NCBI GenBank assembly: GCA_017888105.1
Contig: JAGHGS010000116.1
Span: 1-6,174, forward strand
Reading direction: 5' to 3'
Source: Bacilli bacterium
GTDB taxonomy: Bacteria; Bacillota_I; Bacilli_A; RF39; UBA660
DNA: 6,174 bases
This document shows positions 1-5,462 of this stretch, piece by piece. The notes under the pieces were generated by a model. That model was not told the origin of the DNA, did no database searches, and was given only the letters and a program-made list of their open reading frames with translations. Each line of letters opens with the position of its first letter. Position 1 is the first letter of the stretch. The translations under genes and the position numbers were made by a program.

Positions 1-20
1 GAGATGATATCTATCGTAAA

Positions 21-39
21 TGTTCGAAAAGTTCGAACA
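21..39. repeat. Short inverted repeat downstream of tRNA-Gly
   Basis: TGTTCGA (21-27) and TCGAACA (33-39) are perfect inverted repeats around 5 nt, and GTTCGAA also occurs as a direct repeat (22-28, 31-37). It lies 11 nt past the tRNA CCA end on the minus strand. No convincing T tract follows on either strand, so it is a poor terminator candidate. It could be a processing or binding site. Nothing else is recognisable in 1-49. Confidence 0.3.
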
Positions 40-49
40 GAAACGTCAC

Positions 50-123
50 TGGAGCAGGTGATGGGAATCGAACCCACGTTATCAGCTTGGAAGGCTGAAG
101 CTCTACCATTAAACTACACCTGC
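50..123 (-). tRNA. trnG: tRNA-Gly, anticodon TCC
   Basis: Read on the minus strand this folds as a complete cloverleaf. The 7-bp acceptor stem GCAGGTG/CACCTGC is followed by discriminator T and an encoded CCA. The D arm contains TTTAATGGTAGA. The anticodon stem TCAGC/GCTGA encloses loop CTTCCAA with anticodon TCC, which reads GGA and probably GGG glycine codons. The T arm is GTGGG-TTCGATT-CCCAT. The sequence closely resembles Bacillus-type tRNA-Gly(UCC). It has its own promoter just upstream (144-171), with a predicted leader of about 14 nt, and lies downstream of the surface-protein gene on the same strand. Seen directly in sequence; high confidence. Confidence 0.97.
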
Positions 124-130
124 ATTTGCA

Positions 131-162
131 TCAGACAATATAAATTATATCATATTATCTGA
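131..162 (-). repeat. Imperfect inverted repeat / 12-bp RNA hairpin overlapping tRNA promoter
   Basis: In minus-strand RNA, TCAGATAATATG (162-151) can pair with TATATTGTCTGA (142-131) over 12 positions, two of them G-U, around an 8-nt loop. It lies 9 nt after the surface-protein stop codon and contains the tRNA promoter -10 box. No T tract follows, so it is not a typical intrinsic terminator. It might stabilise the 3' end of read-through surface-protein mRNA. The pairing is visible; the function is inferred and uncertain. Confidence 0.4.
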
Positions 163-171
163 AAATTTCAA
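144..171 (-). promoter_or_regulatory. Promoter of tRNA-Gly (extended -10)
   Basis: On the minus strand, -35 TTGAAA (166-171) is separated by 16 nt from TATAAT (144-149). A TG at 151-152 makes a TGATATAAT extended -10. The predicted transcription start is near 137, about 14 nt before the mature tRNA 5' end at 123. The -35 box begins immediately after the stop codon (172-174) of the upstream surface-protein gene, so there is no spacer for a separate terminator. Confidence 0.8.
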
Positions 172-894
172 CTATATTTTATAAATTTTTGTATTTTTCT
201 TAGCAACTTTAATAATTACTATAATAGATATTATGCCAATAGGAAGTAAAATATAACCATAATTAATACCCGTTTGAGGATTATCAATTGGCTCATCTGG
301 ATCAACTGTAATATCTGTTTCACTACAATCTTCAACCATTTCATCATAAGTTACAGAATTACCATTTGAATCAAAATAATATTTATCATCAATAATTGTA
401 CAAGTATAATTACAACATTGTTCATAGTACTCTTCTTCTGTAACTACTGTACCATCTTCACCATAATATGTTCCATCAACAATCTTACAAACATGAATTT
501 CTGGCTCTTCGTATATAGCACTATCTGGCATAAAACTTGCTTCACACTCTTCAGCACTTAAATCACCAGTAAATAATAAATCAGCGACTGTATAAGTACC
601 AGTATGTCCTGAAGATGCTGTAAATTCTACATTAGATGATAACCCATTATTACTTGTCCAATCATCATAAGTTTTAATACTTTCCAAAATAACATTCGTT
701 AAAATTAATTGTCCACTTACATGATTAATTTCTTCTGTACTCGTAACAACAATATGACAAGTCATATAAAATGTTCCATCGCCCAAATCTTGCTTTGGAT
801 CACAATAATATCCTGTAAAATCGACTGCAGCATTTACACTAATTGGAGCAAATACAGCTACTACCATCAAAAATACTAAAAATAATTTTCTCAT
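172..894 (-). CDS. Secreted surface protein with NPQTG sorting signal and paired-Cys repeats
   Basis: A 240-residue exported protein. Residues 1-22 form a typical signal peptide (basic MRK, hydrophobic core, cleavage near VNA-A). Residues 24-125 are rich in alternating beta-type stretches and suggest a beta-sandwich adhesin- or cohesin-like module (inference only). Two degenerate repeats follow, C136-C160 and C165-C190. They share a C-x-I-[VI]-D-x-x-Y-Y start, a central Asp/Asn/Gly-rich turn, a Val-x-x-[ED]-[ED] segment and a closing Cys. An acidic linker leads to NPQTG (205-209), a hydrophobic helix (about 213-229) and a basic tail, which is the layout of sortase substrates. The exact sortase class is not decidable. 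The mature chain has eight cysteines, unusual for a Gram-positive wall protein. The start is supported by AGGGAGG (901-907), 6 nt upstream of ATG. It has its own promoter and operator-like repeats. The specific function is unknown. Confidence 0.88.
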   Translation of the reverse strand: MRKLFLVFLMVVAVFAPISVNAAVDFTGYYCDPKQDLGDGTFYMTCHIVVTSTEEINHVSGQLILTNVILESIKTYDDWTSNNGLSSNVEFTASSGHTGTYTVADLLFTGDLSAEECEASFMPDSAIYEEPEIHVCKIVDGTYYGEDGTVVTEEEYYEQCCNYTCTIIDDKYYFDSNGNSVTYDEMVEDCSETDITVDPDEPIDNPQTGINYGYILLPIGIISIIVIIKVAKKNTKIYKI

Positions 895-910
895 AATAAA
901 CCTCCCTGAA

Positions 911-1014
911 TAGATAGTTATCTATCTTAAAACTTTTAATATCTTTTGTCAAGTAGATAGCTAAGAATTTATTACAATTTTGTTAGATTAGGCAAAATAC
1001 TTTCCATAATCTAA
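911..1014. promoter_or_regulatory. Cluster of TAGAT operator-like elements in divergent intergenic region
   Basis: TAGAT or its complement ATCTA occurs five times here: 911-915(+), 920-924(-), 954-958(+), 984-988(+), 1009-1013(-). They form two inverted pairs. One is AGATAG-N4-CTATCT (912-927), covering the -10 and predicted start of the minus promoter. The other is TTAGATTA-N16-TAATCTAA (983-1014), covering the -35 and part of the spacer of the plus promoter. The single copy TAGATAG (954-960) abuts the minus -35 and lies 43 bp, about four helical turns, from the identical TAGATAG at 911-917. This is consistent with one DNA-binding regulator acting on both promoters. The elements are seen; the regulator is inferred and is not encoded in this window. 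Confidence 0.45.
924..952 (-). promoter_or_regulatory. Promoter of the NPQTG surface-protein gene
   Basis: On the minus strand a perfect TTGACA -35 (947-952) is separated by 17 nt from TAAGAT (924-929, four of six matches to TATAAT). The predicted start near 917 gives a leader of about 23 nt containing the AGGGAGG SD at 901-907. The -10 overlaps a 6-bp-arm palindrome, and a copy of the half-site abuts the upstream edge of the -35, as expected for a repressible promoter (inference). Confidence 0.7.
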
Positions 1015-1029
1015 AATAACTGATATAAT
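1001..1029 (+). promoter_or_regulatory. Promoter of the PF06541-glycosyltransferase operon
   Basis: TTTCCA (1001-1006, four of six matches to TTGACA) lies 17 nt upstream of TATAAT (1024-1029), with TG at 1021-1022 giving an extended -10 (TGATATAAT). The predicted start is near 1036, leaving only about 13 nt before ATG 1049 and no Shine-Dalgarno sequence. The -35 lies in the spacer of the TTAGATTA/TAATCTAA inverted repeat. Confidence 0.65.
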
Positions 1030-1048
1030 ATTATTAGTTGTGATAATT

Positions 1049-1744
1049 ATGATTAGTAAGTTTAAAAATTGGTTAAAGAGTGATAATAAAGTTTTTGCAA
1101 AAGGAATGAGTTTTTCTAAAATGTTCCTAATTTTCGTACTTTTTAGTTTTTTAGGAGTCATTTATGAAGAAATCATTGGTTTTGTAAAACATCATCATAT
1201 ATATGGTGAATGGATTTGGCCAGTACGTAAAGGAGTCATATATGGTCCATTTAATCCTTTATATGGAGCTGCAGTAGTTTTTATTATATGGTTACTAGGA
1301 AGAAAAAAAAGACATCCTGCTAAAACATTTTTATATGGAGCCCTACTAGGAGGAGCCATCGAATACATTGTAAGTCTTTTAATGGAACTTGTTTTAGGAA
1401 TTGCTTCCTGGGATTATACCGGCAGACCTCTAAACATTATGGGAAGAACGACTGTATTATATATGATCTTCTGGGGATTTGCTATTATGTTATTGGTTCA
1501 TTATATTTATCCATACTTGTCAAAATGGATTGAAAAAATACCAAATAAAATTGGCAAACCTTTAGTAGTAGTATTAGTTATATTTATGACATTAAACATG
1601 ATTATTTCTTGGACTGCCTTAGGTAGAGCAACTCTTAGAAATAAAGGATATGAACCATTTACTTTTATTGGGGAATTTTATGATAAAGTATACCCGGATG
1701 AATTTTTAAAAACGATTTATACGAACATGAAATGGGTAAAGTAG
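1049..1744 (+). CDS. PF06541 family membrane protein ('putative ABC transporter permease')
   Basis: A 231-residue polytopic membrane protein of the family catalogued as PF06541 (ABC_trans_CmpB-like). Diagnostic conserved positions are visible: a Tyr-Glu-Glu after the first helix, GPFNPLYG (66-73), Glu105 in a helix, WDY (121-123) and N-x-x-GR (129-133). About five hydrophobic segments are seen, near residues 22-39, 61-81, 92-114, 134-154 and 169-191. Despite the family name there is no ATPase partner here and transport is unproven. It is the first gene of an operon; the next gene starts 7 nt after its stop and uses that stop in its SD. I chose ATG 1049; a GTG at 1040 in frame would add three residues, but it lies only about 4 nt from the predicted transcript start. 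Neither start has a good SD, so translation may be leader-poor. Confidence 0.88.
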   Translation: MISKFKNWLKSDNKVFAKGMSFSKMFLIFVLFSFLGVIYEEIIGFVKHHHIYGEWIWPVRKGVIYGPFNPLYGAAVVFIIWLLGRKKRHPAKTFLYGALLGGAIEYIVSLLMELVLGIASWDYTGRPLNIMGRTTVLYMIFWGFAIMLLVHYIYPYLSKWIEKIPNKIGKPLVVVLVIFMTLNMIISWTALGRATLRNKGYEPFTFIGEFYDKVYPDEFLKTIYTNMKWVK

Positions 1745-1751
1745 GTGTAAT

Positions 1752-2984
1752 ATGATTTTAGAAACAATTGGCATTTTCTTAATAATTATTGGCTTATTGA
1801 TTCTTTTTACAACATCTTTTTTAGCAAGACAAAACAACAATTTTCCTAAAATAAAAAGAAAAGAATTATCAAATTTCTGTATTTTAATTCCAGCCCGAGA
1901 TGAATCAAAAGTTATTGAAGATTTATTAATAAGTATTCAAAATCAAACTAAAAATGTAAATATGAAAGATGTTTATATTATTGTTGAAAAAGAAAGTGAT
2001 CCAACTGTTCAAATAGCCAAAAAATATAATGCTACAATATTTATTCGAAAAAAGCTTGATTTAAAAAGAAAAGGATACGCTCTAGATGAATGTATCAAAG
2101 ATTTAGAAGAAAAAAAGATTTATTATAATGCTTATTTTATCTTTGATGCAGACAATGTCTTAGATAAATATTTTTTAGAAGAAATGGAGAAATCTTACCA
2201 AGCCGGATATGATATAGCAATTGGCTATCGCAACTTAAAAAATGGAAATGATTCTATTATATCCGCATGTTCTGGTATTACCTTTGCTTTTCTAAATTCC
2301 AATGGAAATGAAACAAAAAGTAAACAATCAAGAAATATTACTCTATCTGGAACAGGACTTTATATTGATGGAGAATTAATAAAAAAATGGAAATCATTCC
2401 CCTTCCATTCTCTAACTGAAGATTATGAATTAACCCTTTATTCAATTGAAAATAACTTAACAAGTATTTACAATAAAAATGCCATTTTCTACGATGAACA
2501 ACCAATAAAATATAAAAACACCATCAATCAAAGAACCCGTTGGATCAAAGGATATTTTACTACTCGAAAAGAATATATACCAAGATTTAGAAAACTACTA
2601 AAAAATAATCCAAATTTTGGTTCCCTAATAAATGAAATAAGCGGCATGAAGCCCTATATTATCATGATTATCGGAGCAATATTATATATTTTAAATCAAA
2701 TAATAACTTTAATGAAAATTCATGATTTAGCAAACCCAATTACTAAAGCATGTTTTACTAAAATAATACTTATTATTATGTTAGCCTACATTCTTTTTGC
2801 TTTTATGACTGCCTATATCATTCTAAAAGATAAAGACAAAATTAACATGTCTAAAGATATGCAAATAAAAGTAATTCTATTTAGTCCCCTATTTTTTTCA
2901 ACTTATGTTCCTTGTGCCTTAAAAGCAATCCTTAAAAAAGAAGTAAAATGGGAAAAAGTAGAACACACAAGAAGATGGAAATAA
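1752..2984 (+). CDS. Membrane-anchored family 2 glycosyltransferase (processive type)
   Basis: A 410-residue GT2 enzyme that transfers a sugar from a nucleotide-sugar at the cytoplasmic face of the membrane. There is one N-terminal helix (about 3-24), then a GT-A catalytic domain: IPARDE (46-51), a Lys-rich K-x-K-R-K-G-x-A-L segment (102-111), DAD (132-134, metal-binding DxD), GTG (200-202), TED (222-224, catalytic base Asp) and QRTRW (260-264, the QxxRW acceptor/processivity motif). C-terminal helices lie at about 302-320, 336-357 and 373-391. This resembles synthases of beta-linked polysaccharides or glycolipids; the product cannot be deduced. The usual nucleotide-binding Asp of the second strand appears to be Glu79 (IIVEKESD). 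The SD AGGTG (1743-1747) overlaps the upstream TAG stop, suggesting translational coupling with the PF06541 gene. The last codons form one arm of the terminator. Confidence 0.92.
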   Translation: MILETIGIFLIIIGLLILFTTSFLARQNNNFPKIKRKELSNFCILIPARDESKVIEDLLISIQNQTKNVNMKDVYIIVEKESDPTVQIAKKYNATIFIRKKLDLKRKGYALDECIKDLEEKKIYYNAYFIFDADNVLDKYFLEEMEKSYQAGYDIAIGYRNLKNGNDSIISACSGITFAFLNSNGNETKSKQSRNITLSGTGLYIDGELIKKWKSFPFHSLTEDYELTLYSIENNLTSIYNKNAIFYDEQPIKYKNTINQRTRWIKGYFTTRKEYIPRFRKLLKNNPNFGSLINEISGMKPYIIMIIGAILYILNQIITLMKIHDLANPITKACFTKIILIIMLAYILFAFMTAYIILKDKDKINMSKDMQIKVILFSPLFFSTYVPCALKAILKKEVKWEKVEHTRRWK

Positions 2985-2996
2985 ATCTTCTTTTTT
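2969..2996 (+). terminator. Intrinsic terminator of the plus-strand operon
   Basis: AAGAAGAT (2969-2976) pairs with ATCTTCTT (2985-2992) around an 8-nt loop, followed by TTTT to 2996. The upstream arm is coding sequence for the glycosyltransferase and its TAA stop (2982-2984) sits in the loop. Confidence 0.75.
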
Positions 2997-3027
2997 AAAA
3001 AAAAGAAATTCTAATCCTTAGAATTTC
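2997..3027 (-). terminator. Intrinsic terminator of the minus-strand cluster
   Basis: On the minus strand GAAATTCTAA (3027-3018) pairs perfectly with TTAGAATTTC (3014-3005) around a 3-nt loop, followed by eight T (3004-2997). The TAG stop of the Bax inhibitor gene (3011-3013) is inside the downstream arm. Its T tract directly abuts the T tract of the opposing terminator. Confidence 0.88.
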
Positions 3028-3652
3028 CAATAAGAGTAAGTAGATGTAAGAAAATATTAATAAAATCTAAATACAATTGAAAAGCTCCATTAATAGCTAC
3101 TACTTCATTATCTATACCTGCATTACTAAGTATTTTCATTTGTTGAATATCATAAGCAGTAAAACCAAAGAAAATAAGTATTGCAATAATAGATATAATC
3201 AAATCAAAAGTAGAATTAGCTAAAAATATATTAACCACACAACATATAATGAGTGCAAGCAATCCCATAAGCAAAAAAGTACTTATTCTATTTAAATCCG
3301 TATTAATAAAATAACCAATTGCTCCAAATATTGCAAATACCACCGCTGCTATTAAAAATACATACATAACACTACCAATTTCAAATCCTACAAAAATACT
3401 AGAAAAAGTAAGCCCACTTACAAACGAATATAATAAAAAAGATATTCTTGCTGTAACAGGTTTCATTTTATGTACTCTAGCAGAAAAGAAAATAACAAGT
3501 GCAAATTCCAAAATAATAATAATCCAAAATATTGGACCACCAAATATGGATAATAGCATATTTTCATTCATCGATACAATATAACCTGTTAAAAAAGTAA
3601 CAAGTAACCCCACAAACATCCACAAAAATGTTTTTGATAATAATTGATTCAT
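3011..3652 (-). CDS. Bax inhibitor-1 family membrane protein (YetJ/YccA-like)
   Basis: A 213-residue protein with about seven hydrophobic helices, the usual size for bacterial BI-1 (UPF0005/TMBIM) proteins. Family signatures are LLYSFVSGLTFSSIF (73-87), TAYDIQQMK (165-173) and LYLDFINIFLHLL (193-205). Asp168 and Asp196 correspond to the di-aspartate pH latch of Bacillus subtilis YetJ, a pH-sensitive calcium leak channel. A similar role is inferred from family knowledge. The start is set at ATG 3650-3652 because AAGGAGA (3659-3665) lies 6 nt upstream. The longer in-frame ATG at 3671-3673, which overlaps the upstream TGA, has no SD and would lie upstream of the predicted start of the local promoter. 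It is the last gene of the minus cluster and ends in its own strong terminator. Confidence 0.95.
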   Translation of the reverse strand: MNQLLSKTFLWMFVGLLVTFLTGYIVSMNENMLLSIFGGPIFWIIIILEFALVIFFSARVHKMKPVTARISFLLYSFVSGLTFSSIFVGFEIGSVMYVFLIAAVVFAIFGAIGYFINTDLNRISTFLLMGLLALIICCVVNIFLANSTFDLIISIIAILIFFGFTAYDIQQMKILSNAGIDNEVVAINGAFQLYLDFINIFLHLLTLIGNSKD

Positions 3653-3669
3653 TTCATCTCTCCTTATAT

Positions 3670-4422
3670 TCATATTATATCATATGATCCCTTTTTAGTA
3701 AACTCTTGCTGTCGCTGATAAAATAAATAAAGACTTCCGATAATTATTATTTCCATAATTTCTAAAATAATTACGACTGGAAAATATTTTAAAAATGGCA
3801 ATAATTCTAAAATAAATGGAGGTATAGAACCAGTAAAAAAATAATTTGTATGAAAATAAATATTAAAAATATTCATCAAAAAATATAAAACATTTAAAAC
3901 TACAAATAATTTAACAAGATGTTTCAAATTAATTTTTTTCGGATACAAATAAAATGTGAATAACCCCATAAGTACTAACAAATGATGACTAATAATATAT
4001 AGATAAAAATTAAAAGATTCCCACACACTTGGAACATCAAAAAAAATAATAGCCGGTATAGGTCCCAAAAAAGCCAGAAAATAAAGATATGGATACCATT
4101 TTTCTCTATTTAATAGTACTACAAAAATATAAAAATAATTAGATAAATAGCAAAGATGAAGTGGTAACATTGTTTTATAATCAAATGTATGATAATAAAA
4201 AGAAGAAACATACAAAATAATCATATTAAGTAGTAGGATAATAGCAAATACAACAACAATCTTTCTTTTTAAATTTTTAGAAACTCCATATATTCTTTTT
4301 CTATTTAGAAAAACTAAAATAAGCCCAACTAAAACCAAAAACATCAAAAATAAATGTGTCTTCCCAAATAATTTAAAAGGAATGGTAATAACCTCATCAA
4401 CAAAAAATTCTTTTAGCGTCAT
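3670..4422 (-). CDS. YwaF/TIGR02206 family integral membrane protein
   Basis: A 250-residue polytopic protein with about seven hydrophobic segments and very high Phe/Tyr/Ile/Leu content. It matches the TIGR02206 (TP0381/YwaF-like, TMEM164-related) pattern. FGKTH (19-23) lies at the start of the first helix, LPLHLC (86-91) in the third, a Gly-Pro at 120-121, a His-His pair (146-147) and NYFFTG (193-198) before the last helix. The conserved His/Cys positions hint at an intramembrane enzymatic site, but the bacterial function is unknown. I chose ATG 4420-4422; an in-frame TTG at 4426-4428 would add two residues. There is no clear SD. The start codon lies in the loop region of a large inverted repeat (4402-4452). 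The stop TGA overlaps an unused ATG of the next gene, which begins 17 nt later. Confidence 0.85.
   Translation of the reverse strand: MTLKEFFVDEVITIPFKLFGKTHLFLMFLVLVGLILVFLNRKRIYGVSKNLKRKIVVVFAIILLLNMIILYVSSFYYHTFDYKTMLPLHLCYLSNYFYIFVVLLNREKWYPYLYFLAFLGPIPAIIFFDVPSVWESFNFYLYIISHHLLVLMGLFTFYLYPKKINLKHLVKLFVVLNVLYFLMNIFNIYFHTNYFFTGSIPPFILELLPFLKYFPVVIILEIMEIIIIGSLYLFYQRQQEFTKKGSYDII
3674..3702 (-). promoter_or_regulatory. Internal promoter for the Bax inhibitor gene (extended -10)
   Basis: On the minus strand TTTACT (3697-3702, four of six matches) is followed after 17 nt by TATAAT (3674-3679), preceded by TG (3681-3682) to give TGATATAAT. It lies within the last codons of the YwaF-like gene. 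The predicted start near 3667 gives an mRNA beginning almost at the AAGGAGA SD. This would let the Bax inhibitor gene be expressed independently of the upstream genes. Confidence 0.6.
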
Positions 4423-4452
4423 ACCCAATTATATGATTCACTAAAAGAATTT
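4402..4452 (-). terminator. Terminator/attenuator-like inverted repeat enclosing the YwaF-like start codon
   Basis: On the minus strand AAATTCTTTTAG (4452-4441) is the perfect complement of CTAAAAGAATTT (4416-4405). TTT follows, so the T run totals six. The arms begin 2 nt after the upstream gene's TAA (4455-4457). The 24-nt spacer can form a further 5-bp stem, TCATA/TATGA, in which the ATG of the YwaF-like gene is paired. The spacer also holds TATAAT (4428-4433), a possible -10 with only a weak -35. If that -10 is used, transcription would start almost at the ATG. The structure may end ychF-operon transcripts or hide the start codon. Only two G-C pairs support the long stem, so strength is uncertain. 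Confidence 0.45.
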
Positions 4453-4454
4453 AT

Positions 4455-5450
4455 TTAACGTTGTCTATAATTTTCTTCTCTTTTTATTGCAGTAAGCTCT
4501 AAGTATTTTTCATCTAGCTTACTTCCAACATCTAAATAATTAGCTAAAGCTGTATTTAAATCTGTCTCAGTATAAAGTCTAAGCGCATTATAATAAATTG
4601 GAATATCATTAGATTGTTCTGGCAAAGACAAACACCAAGAATTTAATACTAAATAATAATTATTCAAATTAGAATCCCTTAGAACATTACCTAATAAACC
4701 AACTCTTGGTCTACCGCTAACTAAAGGAACTTCAATACGATGAGTATATAAATATTCTTCTAACAAAAACGCTCTAAAATCTTTTTCTTTAACCCAACGT
4801 TGATATAAATCACCCAATTCTTCAGGGAAAAAACTTCCTTCAAGTAAATGTTCAAAAATCAAATCAAAAGGGGCATTCACACTATTTAAAACTATATAAT
4901 AATACATTACATCTTTAGTTTTCAATAAATACCTCTTAATTAAATCATGAACCATTTGATTAGGTTTTGGATAAACTAAAAGTAACGCTAAAAGTTGCCT
5001 TTTATTATCACTTCTATCAAATTTATCATTTATCACTTCAATCATTTTTTCATTAGGAATTAATAATCCTCTTAAACTAGCAGCATCTATTAATGCTTGC
5101 AAATTAAAGTTTGACAGCATAAAATCATATAAATCACTATCTTTCTCGCCTAAATCTTTAATAGCCTTAATAATATCACTAACTAAAATATCAAGAGAAA
5201 GTATGTAATAAATAAAGCACAATTTTACTTTTATATTTTTAGATTCATGAACGATATAACCTAAATGTTCTTTACTTTGAAAACCTAATGCTGAACTGAT
5301 TCTATTAAATACTTTTTTTGCTTTTTCAAGTTCATAATTTTCTACAGCATAATCCATTAACGAAGCTATCTCTTCCAAAGAAAACTCCCTAATCTTTTTA
5401 TTTGTATCCTTATCTTCATTATTTAAAATCATATTTATTATAGCTTCCAT
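4455..5450 (-). CDS. Unrecognised helical protein translationally linked to ychF
   Basis: A 331-residue protein whose family I do not recognise. It has no signal peptide and no clear transmembrane helix (the most hydrophobic stretch, about 76-95, is interrupted by charged and polar residues), so it is probably cytoplasmic. Nearly the whole length reads as amphipathic helices, with recurring Leu/Tyr-rich segments ending in a Pro: G-L-L-I-P near 128-132 and G-S-F-F-P near 205-209. This could be a HEAT- or TPR-like solenoid (inference). A basic loop SGRPR (245-249) stands out. The start is firm: AGGAGG (5459-5464) lies 8 nt before ATG and overlaps the TAG stop of ychF (5463-5465), so the two are probably co-transcribed and coupled. 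A terminator-like repeat follows its stop. A link to ribosome or stress functions through ychF is only a context guess. Confidence 0.85.
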   Translation of the reverse strand: MEAIINMILNNEDKDTNKKIREFSLEEIASLMDYAVENYELEKAKKVFNRISSALGFQSKEHLGYIVHESKNIKVKLCFIYYILSLDILVSDIIKAIKDLGEKDSDLYDFMLSNFNLQALIDAASLRGLLIPNEKMIEVINDKFDRSDNKRQLLALLLVYPKPNQMVHDLIKRYLLKTKDVMYYYIVLNSVNAPFDLIFEHLLEGSFFPEELGDLYQRWVKEKDFRAFLLEEYLYTHRIEVPLVSGRPRVGLLGNVLRDSNLNNYYLVLNSWCLSLPEQSNDIPIYYNALRLYTETDLNTALANYLDVGSKLDEKYLELTAIKREENYRQR

Positions 5451-5462
5451 TTTCCAAACCTC

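Noticed and set aside
21..39. LexA/DinR SOS box
   Set aside because: The Bacillus-type box needs GAAC-N4-GTTC; here the half-sites are in the opposite orientation (GTTCGA...TCGAAC), and the alphaproteobacterial GTTC-N7-GTTC spacing is not met.
911..1014. Riboswitch or T-box leader in the divergent intergenic region
   Set aside because: Both predicted leaders are under about 25 nt, too short for a riboswitch, and no T-box or other conserved RNA motif is visible.
1049..1744. True ABC transporter permease
   Set aside because: Despite the PF06541 family label there is no EAA-like coupling loop visible and no ATPase neighbour, so a transporter function is not claimed.
3670..3673. TGA stop as possible Trp codon (genetic code 4)
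   Set aside because: Only one gene ends in TGA, and all other genes are full length with TGG for Trp and no internal TGA, so the standard code fits.
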